From CAYJAB01 sp964368305 (GTDB lineage Bacteria; Bacillota_I; Bacilli_A; Erysipelotrichales; Erysipelotrichaceae): a stretch of DNA of 27,953 nucleotides. The notes below the pieces were generated by a model that saw only the letters and a program-made list of their open reading frames with translations, was not told the DNA's origin and did not search any database. The stretch's first letter is position 1. Every line of letters begins with the position of its first letter. Location of the stretch: NCBI GenBank assembly GCA_964368305.1, contig CAYJAB010000016.1, positions 1 to 27,953 of the forward strand, given 5' to 3'. The position numbers and the translations under genes were made by a program. This document shows positions 15,224-22,234 of this stretch, piece by piece.

Positions 15224-16228
15224 TCACATACCTAATGTGTTTTGTTCAAAAGCAAACAAGGTTTCGTTAACTTCAAAAATATTATAAATTGCATTGCTTA
15301 TAGAATATTCTATAATGAGGTCAAATTTACTACTTCTTGATAAGGCAAACCCTGCTGTCATAAGCAAATCTTTTGTTTCATCAAGATTTAGCTCGAGCGC
15401 AAGACAAAAAGCGAGCACAGTTGATTTACTTGGCTTGTAATCTTGATTACTTCTAATTTTCGAGAACAATTTTCGGTCTATATTGGCTTTTTTATAAATT
15501 TCTACATCTGTCTTCCCTTTGATGTCAATTAACTTTAGAAGTCGCTGTGAGAAAGTATCATCAACTTCAGTCAAAATATCATCAAGCGAGCGAGAGACTT
15601 TAGGTAATTCGCAGACTTGCACATCATAAAGCGCATTAACTTCTTCCAGACTATAATCCGCTTCCTCCAATATGTTATAAGCATATCTTGCAGCACTTTT
15701 ATCTACATAATTGTCATCAATGTATTGGGAAACATTATTATACATCTCTTTTGAAATACTAAAAGATTTACTATCATAGACAACAATATATACTGTCATA
15801 TCATGTTCAAGTAAAAACTTTTCAATTGTATCAGTGGCAATTTCAAAAGATTTCTCTTTTGGAAACTTATATGCTCCTGTAGAAATTAAAGGAAAAGCTA
15901 TACTTTTTACCCCATTTTGAACAGCAAGATTTAATGCTGTACTATAACAACTTCTAAGAAGTCTCTCTTCGTTTTTTTCTCCTCCTGTCCAAACTGGTCC
16001 TACAGTATGGATTACATATTTGCATGGAAGTTTATAGCCTTTTGTGATTTTTGAGTTTCCTGTTTCGCATCCATTTAAAGTTATACACTCTCTAAGTAAA
16101 TCAAATCCCGCTGCTTTGTGTATCTCCCCGTCAACACCACTACCACCACGCAAGGACTTATTCGCTGCGTTTACAATAGCATCCACTTTCATTTTGGTTA
16201 TGTCATCTCTAACTATTATTAGTGGCAT
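15224..16228 (-). CDS. Macro-domain protein with a C-terminal helix-turn-helix-like region
   Basis: A 334-residue protein. Residues about 1-150 form a macro domain: DAIVNAAN, a glycine loop GGSGVDGEIHKAAG (usual GGGVDGAIH), IHTVGP and LISTGAYKFP. Such domains bind ADP-ribose and often remove ADP-ribose or O-acetyl groups. After a helical linker, residues about 225-300 look like a small helix-turn-helix bundle (TDVEIYKKANIDRKLFSKIR, then LAFCLALELNLDETKDLL), with a short tail to residue 334. The gene has an AAGGAG site. It lies between two tRNA-Leu genes, directly after the remnant of another gene. It seems less AT-rich by eye than its neighbours. Function could be ADP-ribose-responsive regulation, which is inference. 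Confidence 0.85.
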   Translation of the reverse strand: MPLIIVRDDITKMKVDAIVNAANKSLRGGSGVDGEIHKAAGFDLLRECITLNGCETGNSKITKGYKLPCKYVIHTVGPVWTGGEKNEERLLRSCYSTALNLAVQNGVKSIAFPLISTGAYKFPKEKSFEIATDTIEKFLLEHDMTVYIVVYDSKSFSISKEMYNNVSQYIDDNYVDKSAARYAYNILEEADYSLEEVNALYDVQVCELPKVSRSLDDILTEVDDTFSQRLLKLIDIKGKTDVEIYKKANIDRKLFSKIRSNQDYKPSKSTVLAFCLALELNLDETKDLLMTAGFALSRSSKFDLIIEYSISNAIYNIFEVNETLFAFEQNTLGM

Positions 16229-16238
16229 ATCATTCTCC

Positions 16239-16418
16239 TTAATTAACTAAATTTTTATTCAATAAATAAACCTTCTGCCTAACCTCCTGCTCACTCATAG
16301 CAATTCTATCTTTGAATATTTTATAATCTACCATATTTGTTGGAATATAAAGTACACATTTTTCAACATAATCATCTGTGCGGGCACTGTATTTTATCAC
16401 AGTAACTTCAAACCCTTT
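16239..16418 (-). pseudogene. 3' remnant of a gene upstream of the macro-domain gene
   Basis: An open frame of about 59 codons with no acceptable start and ending 10 bases before the macro-domain ATG, inside the spacing expected for an operon partner. The encoded tail includes EVTVIKYSARTDDYVEKCV and YIPTNMVDYKIF and is coding-like in composition. At its upstream edge the frame meets a stop within a run of five A and eight T (minus strand), where homology is presumably lost. A GTG at 16400 could start a 53-residue peptide but has no ribosome site. I do not recognise the family. Confidence 0.5.
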
Positions 16419-16431
16419 TTAAAAAAAAGCA

Positions 16432-16692
16432 CTACTGAAGAGTATACAAAATTAAACAATGGCATATAATGAAAATTGGAATGAGATAAACAAAAATTGC
16501 TTGTTTAGTTTTGTGTCTGAAGACTTGCATTGCAATAAATGCTAAAAAAGATCCTCCTAACATAGCACAAATCAAAAGTGCATTTATAGGAATTCTCTGT
16601 ATTTGTTTTATTGCAAAATATTTATCTAATCCAAACAAAACAAATGTTACAAGATTAATTATAATTAAATAGGTTATTATCCATTGAATCAT
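16432..16692 (-). CDS. DUF1294 small membrane protein
   Basis: An 86-residue protein with the DUF1294 pattern: an N-terminal span (about 5-22), then GLDKYFAIKQIQRIP, then a span with AMLGGSFLAFIAMQVFRHKTKQAIF, and a last span (about 68-84). Membrane location is clear; function of the family is not known. An AAAGGAG ribosome site lies six bases before the ATG. That site sits immediately after the T run of the tRNA-Leu(CAA) terminator, leaving no room for its own promoter after it. It is therefore probably expressed by readthrough from the tRNA transcript. Confidence 0.85.
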   Translation of the reverse strand: MIQWIITYLIIINLVTFVLFGLDKYFAIKQIQRIPINALLICAMLGGSFLAFIAMQVFRHKTKQAIFVYLIPIFIICHCLILYTLQ

Positions 16693-16705
16693 GCAACTCT
16701 CCTTT

Positions 16706-16734
16706 AAAAAAAAGAGTAAACAAATGTTTACTCT
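16706..16734 (-). terminator. Terminator of tRNA-Leu(CAA), upstream of the DUF1294 gene
   Basis: On the minus strand AGAGTAAACA pairs with TGTTTACTCT around a two-base loop, followed by eight T residues. The DUF1294 ribosome site begins right after the T run. Confidence 0.85.
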
Positions 16735-16745
16735 AAGTTAATAGA

Positions 16746-16832
16746 TGGTGCCGCTGGCCGGACTCGAACCGGCACGGTATCACTACCGGTGGATTTTGAA
16801 TCCACTACGTCTACCAATTTCATCACAGCGGC
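16746..16832 (-). tRNA. tRNA-Leu, anticodon CAA
   Basis: An 87-base class II tRNA. Acceptor GCCGCTG pairs with CAGCGGC, then A and encoded CCA. Anticodon stem GTGGA/TCCAC holds the loop TTCAAAA, so the anticodon is CAA (leucine, UUG). It has a long variable arm and the standard GGTTCGAGTC T-arm. Confidence 0.96.
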
Positions 16833-16841
16833 GCATATATT

Positions 16842-16870
16842 ATTTTATCTTATTTGGTTGGAAATGTAAA
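16842..16870 (-). promoter_or_regulatory. Promoter of tRNA-Leu(CAA)
   Basis: On the minus strand TTTACA and TAAAAT are spaced by 17 bases, just upstream of the tRNA. It diverges from the tRNA-Ser promoter. Confidence 0.65.
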
Positions 16871-16882
16871 TATAATTATCTT

Positions 16883-16910
16883 TTGACTTTATAGATATTT
16901 TTTGTATAAT
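16883..16910 (+). promoter_or_regulatory. Promoter of tRNA-Ser(GGA)
   Basis: TTGACT and TATAAT are spaced by 16 bases, nine bases before the tRNA. Near-consensus, as expected for a stable RNA gene. Confidence 0.8.
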
Positions 16911-16919
16911 AATCCATAT

Positions 16920-17007
16920 GAAGGATTGGCCGAGCGGTTTAAGGCACCATCTTGGAAAGGTGGCGAAGTGCAAGCTTCCGTGAGTTCGAATCTCATGTCC
17001 TTCGCCA
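16920..17007 (+). tRNA. tRNA-Ser, anticodon GGA
   Basis: An 88-base class II tRNA. Acceptor GAAGGAT pairs with GTCCTTC (one T-G pair), then G and encoded CCA. Anticodon stem CCATC/GGTGG holds the loop TTGGAAA, so the anticodon is GGA (serine, UCC/UCU). A long variable arm and the GAGTTCGAATCTC T-arm complete it. Short open frames that cross it on either strand are not genes. Confidence 0.96.
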
Positions 17008-17021
17008 ATATTAGATATAAA

Positions 17022-17047
17022 ACACAATCTGTAGATTGTGTTTTTAT
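17022..17047 (+). terminator. Terminator of tRNA-Ser(GGA)
   Basis: ACACAATCT pairs with AGATTGTGT across a two-base loop, followed by TTTTATT. Confidence 0.85.
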
Positions 17048-17222
17048 TATATATTTAATTTCTTTTACACTATACATAATGTTTCACTTCCTCATAAGTT
17101 AATATTGCTATTGATCTTATTGTAAAATATAATAAAACTATCTTTTAAAAAATGATGTAAATGGTTTGTTTTTAAAACATACCTATTTATTTAAAATTTA
17201 GTATGAAAGTTGGTATTATAAA

Positions 17223-17621
17223 ATGAGTTCACAAACAAAGAAAAAATTAGACAGTCTAATCTTAAAATATAATGTAACCGTTGTAGGAAAGGGTTATTTG
17301 GAATGTATATGCCCCTATCAAAATATTGAGAATTTTATAGATGATGTCTCAAAATTAGATATTAAGATAGCTGGTTTTTGTTGGTGGTGTTTTGTGCCAG
17401 ATGATGGTTCTCACACGCCTTGTGGATATGGAGGACCTGCTGTAAAAGATGGGTATTATTCCGAAATTATACATACGTTTAAATTTTATGAGTTCGATAC
17501 ACTAGACTTAATGAAAGCCTATTTGTTGCATGAATACAAAAATGAACCTGATTATCATGCTTGCTTTCATCCTGCATTTTACTTAAATGTCCCAAATGAC
17601 TGGGACAGTCGAGATATATAA
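17223..17621 (+). CDS. Unrecognised 132-residue soluble protein
   Basis: I do not recognise this protein. It has no signal peptide or membrane span. The centre is unusual: GFCWWCFVPDDGSHTPCGYGGP (about 51-72 in pieces: CWWC, DDGSHTPCGYGGP), rich in aromatic residues, cysteine and glycine. A histidine/cysteine-rich stretch (YHACFHPAF) lies near the end. These could be a metal site or a structural core. The gene stands alone on the plus strand, between the tRNA-Ser terminator and a strong convergent terminator. The start lacks a clear ribosome site (only GTTGG about 13 bases upstream), so expression may be weak or the start may differ. The reading frame is intact. Confidence 0.65.
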   Translation: MSSQTKKKLDSLILKYNVTVVGKGYLECICPYQNIENFIDDVSKLDIKIAGFCWWCFVPDDGSHTPCGYGGPAVKDGYYSEIIHTFKFYEFDTLDLMKAYLLHEYKNEPDYHACFHPAFYLNVPNDWDSRDI

Positions 17622-17630
17622 ATACATATA

Positions 17631-17669
17631 AAAAGTTGATACTTCATTAAATGATGCATCAACTTTTTT
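17631..17669. terminator. Bidirectional terminator between the 132-residue gene and gtrA-like gene
   Basis: AAAAGTTGAT pairs with ATCAACTTTT, with further pairing inside the loop, between two converging genes. Confidence 0.85.
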
Positions 17670-17684
17670 ACAGTATGCTACTTA

Positions 17685-18086
17685 TTATTCTTTACTTGCT
17701 TTTTTAACAATCAATGACATCACCAAGAAATTAAGTGGTACTGTAATTGGAATTGAGAACAGTTTTGCATATTCTTCAGGAGATCCAAATACATCCACAA
17801 ACAATACAGTGATAATCATATTCACAATAATACCCGGTATATAGCTTAATGGAAACGAAATAAATGTTTTTAATGTTGGTTTTTGATTATATGTAAACTT
17901 CATATTTAAGAAGTATGAAAAGATCATTGATCCTCCATCCCCTAATAAACTTGATAGTGCAACACTTACATTTAATATAATAAACAAATTATAAAATAGT
18001 AAAGAAAGTGCTGTATTAAACAATCCAATAAATCCAAATGATAAAAATCTTTTATTTAAAAACTTGTCTTTAATAAGTTTAATCAT
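17685..18086 (-). CDS. GtrA-family membrane protein
   Basis: A 133-residue protein with four predicted membrane spans (about 14-34, 37-57, 74-96, 106-127) and the GtrA features FLSFGFIGLFNTALSLLFYN near the start and SYFLNMKFTY in the centre. Family members such as phage GtrA are thought to move or position polyprenyl-linked sugars for glycan decoration. Here no glycosyltransferase is adjacent. Its ATG follows the rimO stop with no gap, and AAGGTAAT within the end of rimO can serve as ribosome site. Co-expression with rimO is likely and may be only positional. Confidence 0.88.
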   Translation of the reverse strand: MIKLIKDKFLNKRFLSFGFIGLFNTALSLLFYNLFIILNVSVALSSLLGDGGSMIFSYFLNMKFTYNQKPTLKTFISFPLSYIPGIIVNMIITVLFVDVFGSPEEYAKLFSIPITVPLNFLVMSLIVKKASKE

Positions 18087-19385
18087 TTAGATTACCTTAC
18101 CATACAAATCATGATCTTGCGCTTTATCAATTTTTACATTGACAAAAGTTCCTAACTCTATCTCAGTGTCAGATTTAACAAAGACAACGCCATCAATTCC
18201 ATCTGGGGCTGAATAAATACTTCTCCCTTTATATGAATTTGAAATTGCACTTTTTGATTCAATTAAAACTTCTAAAGTATGTCCAATTAAATCACAACTA
18301 TTTTGATGTGCAATTTTTTCTTGAACATCCATTAATGCTTTAAGTCTTTTTTCTTTTTCTTCTTCTGTAATATCACTTTCCATATCATATGCAGGTGTAT
18401 CTTCTTCTTTCGAATATGTAAATGCACCTAAACGATCCCATTTAACCTCTTTTACAAATTCAACCATAGCATCAAAATCCTCTTGCGTTTCTTGAGGGAA
18501 TCCCACAATCATTGTTGTACGAAGTACAGAATATGGATAATGTTTTCTAATAAACTTTGTTAAGTTTAAAATACTTTCAACAGAACCTCTTCTATTCATT
18601 AATTTCAACATTTTATCCGTTGCATGTTGAACAGGTATATCAAAATATGGAATAACTTTATCCAATTTCTTCATTTCAATTATTAACTCTTCATCTATTT
18701 CATCAGGATACATATATAAAATTCTTATCCAATGAAATCCTTCAATTTTATTTAACTCTTCTAATAGTGGAATCAGCATTCTTTTTTGATGTGTATCCAT
18801 ACCATAGCGTGTCGTATCTTGCGCAATCAATACAAGTTCCTTTACTCCATAACTTGCTAAACGGTTTGCTTCATCTAATACATCATTCATATCAAATGAA
18901 CGATACTCTCCACGTATAAGAGGAATCGCACAGTAGGTGCAACAATTACTACATCCTTCTGCTATTTTTAAATACGCCATCCAAGGCTTTGTAGAAATAA
19001 CACGGTCCGTTTTTCCATAAGTTCCTTTTATTTCAGTTTCTAAAACTTCAGAAACAATTTCAGTAAAACGATCATATTCGTCAACCCCAATAAATACATC
19101 TACCTCTGGCATTGATTCAATTAACTCCTGTTTATATCTCTTCGCAAAACACCCTGTCACAATTAATTTTTTACAGTTTCCATTTTTATATTCTGCCATT
19201 TCTAAAATGGTATCTATCGCTTCTTCTTTTGCTGGATTAATAAAACCACATGTATTAATAAAGATAGCCTCTGCATCCGCCGCTTTTGAAACAATTTCAT
19301 GATTATTTTCCTTTAAAATACCCATCAATTTTTCACTATCTACAAGATTTTTACTACATCCTAATGAAATAAATCCTATTTTCAT
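18087..19385 (-). CDS. rimO: RimO, ribosomal protein S12 methylthiotransferase
   Basis: A radical SAM methylthiotransferase that modifies an aspartate of ribosomal protein S12. I start at 19385 (MKIGFISLGCSKNLVDSE), six bases after GGAAGTG. An in-frame ATG eight codons earlier lacks this support and would add residues not usual for the family. The 432 residues contain the N-terminal cluster cysteines Cys10, Cys46 and Cys79, the radical SAM motif Cys145-x3-Cys149-x2-Cys152 with an extra Cys148, and a C-terminal TRAM domain (about 365-432). The opening SLGCSKNLVDSE is the RimO variant rather than MiaB. Fe-S supply could involve the Nfu protein in this window. Confidence 0.95.
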   Translation of the reverse strand: MKIGFISLGCSKNLVDSEKLMGILKENNHEIVSKAADAEAIFINTCGFINPAKEEAIDTILEMAEYKNGNCKKLIVTGCFAKRYKQELIESMPEVDVFIGVDEYDRFTEIVSEVLETEIKGTYGKTDRVISTKPWMAYLKIAEGCSNCCTYCAIPLIRGEYRSFDMNDVLDEANRLASYGVKELVLIAQDTTRYGMDTHQKRMLIPLLEELNKIEGFHWIRILYMYPDEIDEELIIEMKKLDKVIPYFDIPVQHATDKMLKLMNRRGSVESILNLTKFIRKHYPYSVLRTTMIVGFPQETQEDFDAMVEFVKEVKWDRLGAFTYSKEEDTPAYDMESDITEEEKEKRLKALMDVQEKIAHQNSCDLIGHTLEVLIESKSAISNSYKGRSIYSAPDGIDGVVFVKSDTEIELGTFVNVKIDKAQDHDLYGKVI

Positions 19386-19502
19386 ATTTACACTTCCTTT
19401 TTCATTCATTATTTTAACACATTATTGTTTTTTTTCATAAATGAATGATTAAAATATCAAACAAATGTAAAATATGATAAACTATATAATGAGGTAAATT
19501 AT

Positions 19503-20636
19503 ATGAAATTTAAAATTGATGAAAACACAAAACAAAATACAATCTCCTTAATCATAACAGGAATTGTTTTAATATCATTTTATTATATTATTAAAAATGC
19601 AACTATACTTATGGATTATTTAAATCTAACAATCTCTATTTTAATGCCATTTATATTGGGATTTGCACTTGCTTTCTTATTAAAACCTTTGGTATTTAAA
19701 GTGGATGTTTTTTTAGAAAAAATACATTGTCCAAAAAGATTCATTCGCCTACTTTCAACAATTGTTGCTTTTATTGTAATGTTTACATGTTTATATGCAT
19801 TTTTCGCAACAATCTTGCCACAAATCGGACTATCGCTTAAAGGACTATATGATAATGCATCTGCATATTCTGTTGAGCTAACGGCATTTCTTGATAATTT
19901 AATTAACTCTGATGTGTTTGATCCTGAGTTTGTAAATTACTTAACACAATACATTGATCAGTTTATTGCATTTATAGGTACACAAATTACTGATTTCATT
20001 CCTAAATTATTTGATTTTTCAATCACTTTATCATCTAATATCATCAATACTTTTGTAGCTCTTGCGATTGCAGTTTATTTACTACTTGATAACGAGAGAT
20101 TTCATCGTCAAGCAAGAAAAGTTATTTATGCATTTGTTCCATTAAAAACAGCCAACTCACTGATGGAAGCAAGTCAGTTGTCATCTACTATTTTCTCTAG
20201 TTTTATAATTGGTAAAGCAATCGATTCTACAATCATCGGTATTATTTGTTTTATTGGTATGAATTTGTTATCACTGCCTTACGCTTTATTAATAAGTGTT
20301 ATTGTTGGTATCACAAATATGATTCCTGTATTTGGTCCATTTATTGGAGCAGTTCCTGGAATCTTCATATTATTAATTGTAGATCCTATTTATGTTGTTT
20401 GGTTCTGTTTATTTATATTAGCATTACAACAATTTGATGGAAATATTTTAGGACCATACATTTTAGGAAACTCACTTAATTTACCAAGTTTATGGATTAT
20501 GTTCGCGATTATTGTCGGAGGTGGTTTATTTGGAGTATTAGGAATGTTCTTAGGCGTTCCACTGTTTGCTTTCATTTATACATTGCTCAAAGATCATATA
20601 GATAAAAAGCTAAAGCGAAAAAATATTGAAGTTTAA
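19503..20636 (+). CDS. AI-2E family (PerM-like) membrane transporter
   Basis: A 377-residue membrane protein with about seven to eight spans: two N-terminal (about 13-62), one near 77-100, then a soluble middle segment (about 105-160), and a hydrophobic C-terminal half. The signature block GITNMIPVFGPFIGAVPG lies near 263-280 and ILGPYILGNSLNLPS near 313-327. These mark the AI-2E/PerM family, whose members are mostly uncharacterised exporters or sodium/proton antiporters; a role in AI-2 export should not be assumed. GAGGT lies eight bases before the ATG. It is divergent from rimO and stands alone. Confidence 0.92.
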   Translation: MKFKIDENTKQNTISLIITGIVLISFYYIIKNATILMDYLNLTISILMPFILGFALAFLLKPLVFKVDVFLEKIHCPKRFIRLLSTIVAFIVMFTCLYAFFATILPQIGLSLKGLYDNASAYSVELTAFLDNLINSDVFDPEFVNYLTQYIDQFIAFIGTQITDFIPKLFDFSITLSSNIINTFVALAIAVYLLLDNERFHRQARKVIYAFVPLKTANSLMEASQLSSTIFSSFIIGKAIDSTIIGIICFIGMNLLSLPYALLISVIVGITNMIPVFGPFIGAVPGIFILLIVDPIYVVWFCLFILALQQFDGNILGPYILGNSLNLPSLWIMFAIIVGGGLFGVLGMFLGVPLFAFIYTLLKDHIDKKLKRKNIEV

Positions 20637-20641
20637 AAAAT

Positions 20642-20667
20642 AAAACCAATGATATTCATTGGTTTTT
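20642..20667. terminator. Bidirectional terminator between the AI-2E-type and choloylglycine-hydrolase-type genes
   Basis: AAAACCAATGA pairs with TCATTGGTTTT around a three-base loop between two converging genes. Confidence 0.85.
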
Positions 20668-20671
20668 CTTT

Positions 20672-21652
20672 TTATTTTTTATGAAAGTAAACCTGTTGTG
20701 TGTTTACTAATTCAAAGCTTATAAGATGATTTTTATCTAAATGCACTTCATCTAATTTAACTCCGCATATTTGACTATTAAAATAAGTTCTATAATAATA
20801 AATTAATTTTGTAGCATTCATACAACTTGTGTACGTTGTATAATCATACCCTCCTGTTTGTAGTTGTGCTGCTCCACGTGCAACTGCTACATTGTCTAGA
20901 ATGTGGAAAAATTGTGATAAATTACTTGACTCAACAGGACTACATTTTGAATGACTCTTCACAAATACCGCTCTAATAAAACGCGATGTCGTAGATGAAT
21001 CACCTGGCAGTCCAAGACCTCCTACACCATGCCCTAATGGCTGTACATCCATTAAATTAGTTATAGTGTTTGTTTTATCTTTAGAATCACAGCTTAAATA
21101 GTTTGAAAGATTTGTCAAATGCCAATCAAACGTAGGATTATTCGTCATTACACCAACTGGATTTTCATGTATTTTTAAGCCTTCTTTTGTAGATTCAATT
21201 ACAATAGATTTATCTTTATCAGAAACCATCCAATGCAGTGTCGCAAGTGGTAGTGTCGGTTGAAACAGAATCGCGACAATATGAAGCTTTTTTGTATGCT
21301 CAATCACTTCATCTACAGATTTACACTTCCCTAAAAAATAAGGAATAATCTCGTATGGTGTAAGATTTAAAGCCCCTTCTTTAATTGCTTCATGATAATG
21401 TGCATAGCCTGGGAAATTAAGTCCTGCAATACATAAACCTTTTTCGTTCATTGCCTCTGCATACAGAGGATAATCACTTGTAACATATGCCATTCCAATC
21501 ATTGCATAATGAGTAGACATCTTTTCTTCCTTTTTATAGGTTAGTACATAATTTCTAGGCGTAATTACAACCTCTTCATTGAATGAATATCCAATATCCA
21601 TATTCCTACCAAAATAAAAATCCTTATTTAACCAAGTAATTGCAGTACACAT
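20672..21652 (-). CDS. Choloylglycine hydrolase family enzyme (bile salt hydrolase-like)
   Basis: A cytoplasmic N-terminal-nucleophile hydrolase of 326 residues. The nucleophile is Cys2, exposed by removal of Met1, with no leader. The other catalytic positions of bile salt hydrolases are all present: Arg16, Asp19, Asn79 (in AGLNF), Asn171/172 (TNNP) and Arg224 (TSRF). The loop before GLGLPGD reads LGHGVG. This supports deconjugation of glyco- or tauro-bile salts, but penicillin V acylases and acyl-homoserine-lactone-type acylases share these residues, so substrate is inferred. It follows the deoxyribosyltransferase-like gene by 11 bases with AAGGAG, and is probably co-transcribed. A bile-salt role would fit a gut bacterium. 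Confidence 0.9.
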   Translation of the reverse strand: MCTAITWLNKDFYFGRNMDIGYSFNEEVVITPRNYVLTYKKEEKMSTHYAMIGMAYVTSDYPLYAEAMNEKGLCIAGLNFPGYAHYHEAIKEGALNLTPYEIIPYFLGKCKSVDEVIEHTKKLHIVAILFQPTLPLATLHWMVSDKDKSIVIESTKEGLKIHENPVGVMTNNPTFDWHLTNLSNYLSCDSKDKTNTITNLMDVQPLGHGVGGLGLPGDSSTTSRFIRAVFVKSHSKCSPVESSNLSQFFHILDNVAVARGAAQLQTGGYDYTTYTSCMNATKLIYYYRTYFNSQICGVKLDEVHLDKNHLISFELVNTQQVYFHKK

Positions 21653-21663
21653 ACATTTCTCCT

Positions 21664-22140
21664 TTACTGTAAATTAAAATCCTTTTTAAATTGTTTTAAA
21701 GCATCTTCAAAACTATAAAATATATTAATATTATTCGCAGTTAAGCACCCTACAACATAAGAATTAAATCCCAAACAAGATTCGGTTTTACTTGCATCGT
21801 TTCTTGTCATTCTCAAATCACTAAAAATCGGATAAATTTTTAAATCTTTTCCATTCATTTTCTTTTCTATCGCATTTCCAAGTTCTACCATTGTTCCAGT
21901 ATCATTTCCAGCTAGATCAAAGAAAAATACATTTGCAGCATTCACATGTTTATAGTCTTCCATAAATATTTCTTTTGATGTTAATACTCTTGTATTATCA
22001 AATGGTAAATCAATAGGATTCGCAATAAAATAATCGCCCTTGTACGCTTTTAAAGCTTCACTAAAACACTCGCCTTCATAACGTCTTTGTTTAATATCAG
22101 CTGCGCTAAATAAAGCTCCTGCATTGTAAATATAAATCAT
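21664..22140 (-). CDS. Nucleoside 2-deoxyribosyltransferase-like protein
   Basis: A 158-residue cytoplasmic protein of the nucleoside 2-deoxyribosyltransferase family. It opens IYIYNAGALFSAAD (family: YLAxPLFxxAE), has DYKHVNAANVFFFDLAGND around 63-81, and GTMVELGNA near 82-90. The glutamate there (about 86) fits the nucleophile that exchanges the base of a deoxynucleoside. It is the first gene of a two-gene transcript with the choloylglycine-hydrolase-type gene. It has a strong AAGGGGG site close to a -10. Members salvage bases; some relatives have other glycosidase roles. The pairing with a bile-salt-type enzyme is unexplained. Confidence 0.82.
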   Translation of the reverse strand: MIYIYNAGALFSAADIKQRRYEGECFSEALKAYKGDYFIANPIDLPFDNTRVLTSKEIFMEDYKHVNAANVFFFDLAGNDTGTMVELGNAIEKKMNGKDLKIYPIFSDLRMTRNDASKTESCLGFNSYVVGCLTANNINIFYSFEDALKQFKKDFNLQ

Positions 22141-22158
22141 AAGTCCCCCTTTTTTATC

Positions 22159-22187
22159 ACAATACCATATCTATGCATTTGAGTCAA
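22159..22187 (-). promoter_or_regulatory. Promoter of the deoxyribosyltransferase-like/hydrolase pair
   Basis: On the minus strand TTGACT (-35) and TATTGT (-10, preceded by TGG) are spaced by 17 bases. The -35 overlaps the -35 of the divergent gene. Confidence 0.65.
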
Positions 22188-22208
22188 ACTCTAGGTTTAT
22201 GGTATACT
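22179..22208 (+). promoter_or_regulatory. Promoter of the methyltransferase-like gene
   Basis: TTGAGT (-35) and TATACT (-10, preceded by TGG) are spaced by 18 bases, followed by AAGGAG and the ATG at 22235. Confidence 0.65.
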
Positions 22209-22234
22209 ATACAAACATATATAAGGAGTCTCTT

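Noticed and set aside
14997..17047. Prophage or integrase element between the tRNA genes
   Set aside because: No integrase, transposase, phage structural gene or duplicated tRNA end was found; only a weaker insertion-segment possibility is kept.
16845..17102. Open frames of 60-66 codons on both strands near 16850-17100
   Set aside because: They run through the tRNA-Ser gene and its promoter and terminator; their sequence is explained by the tRNA.
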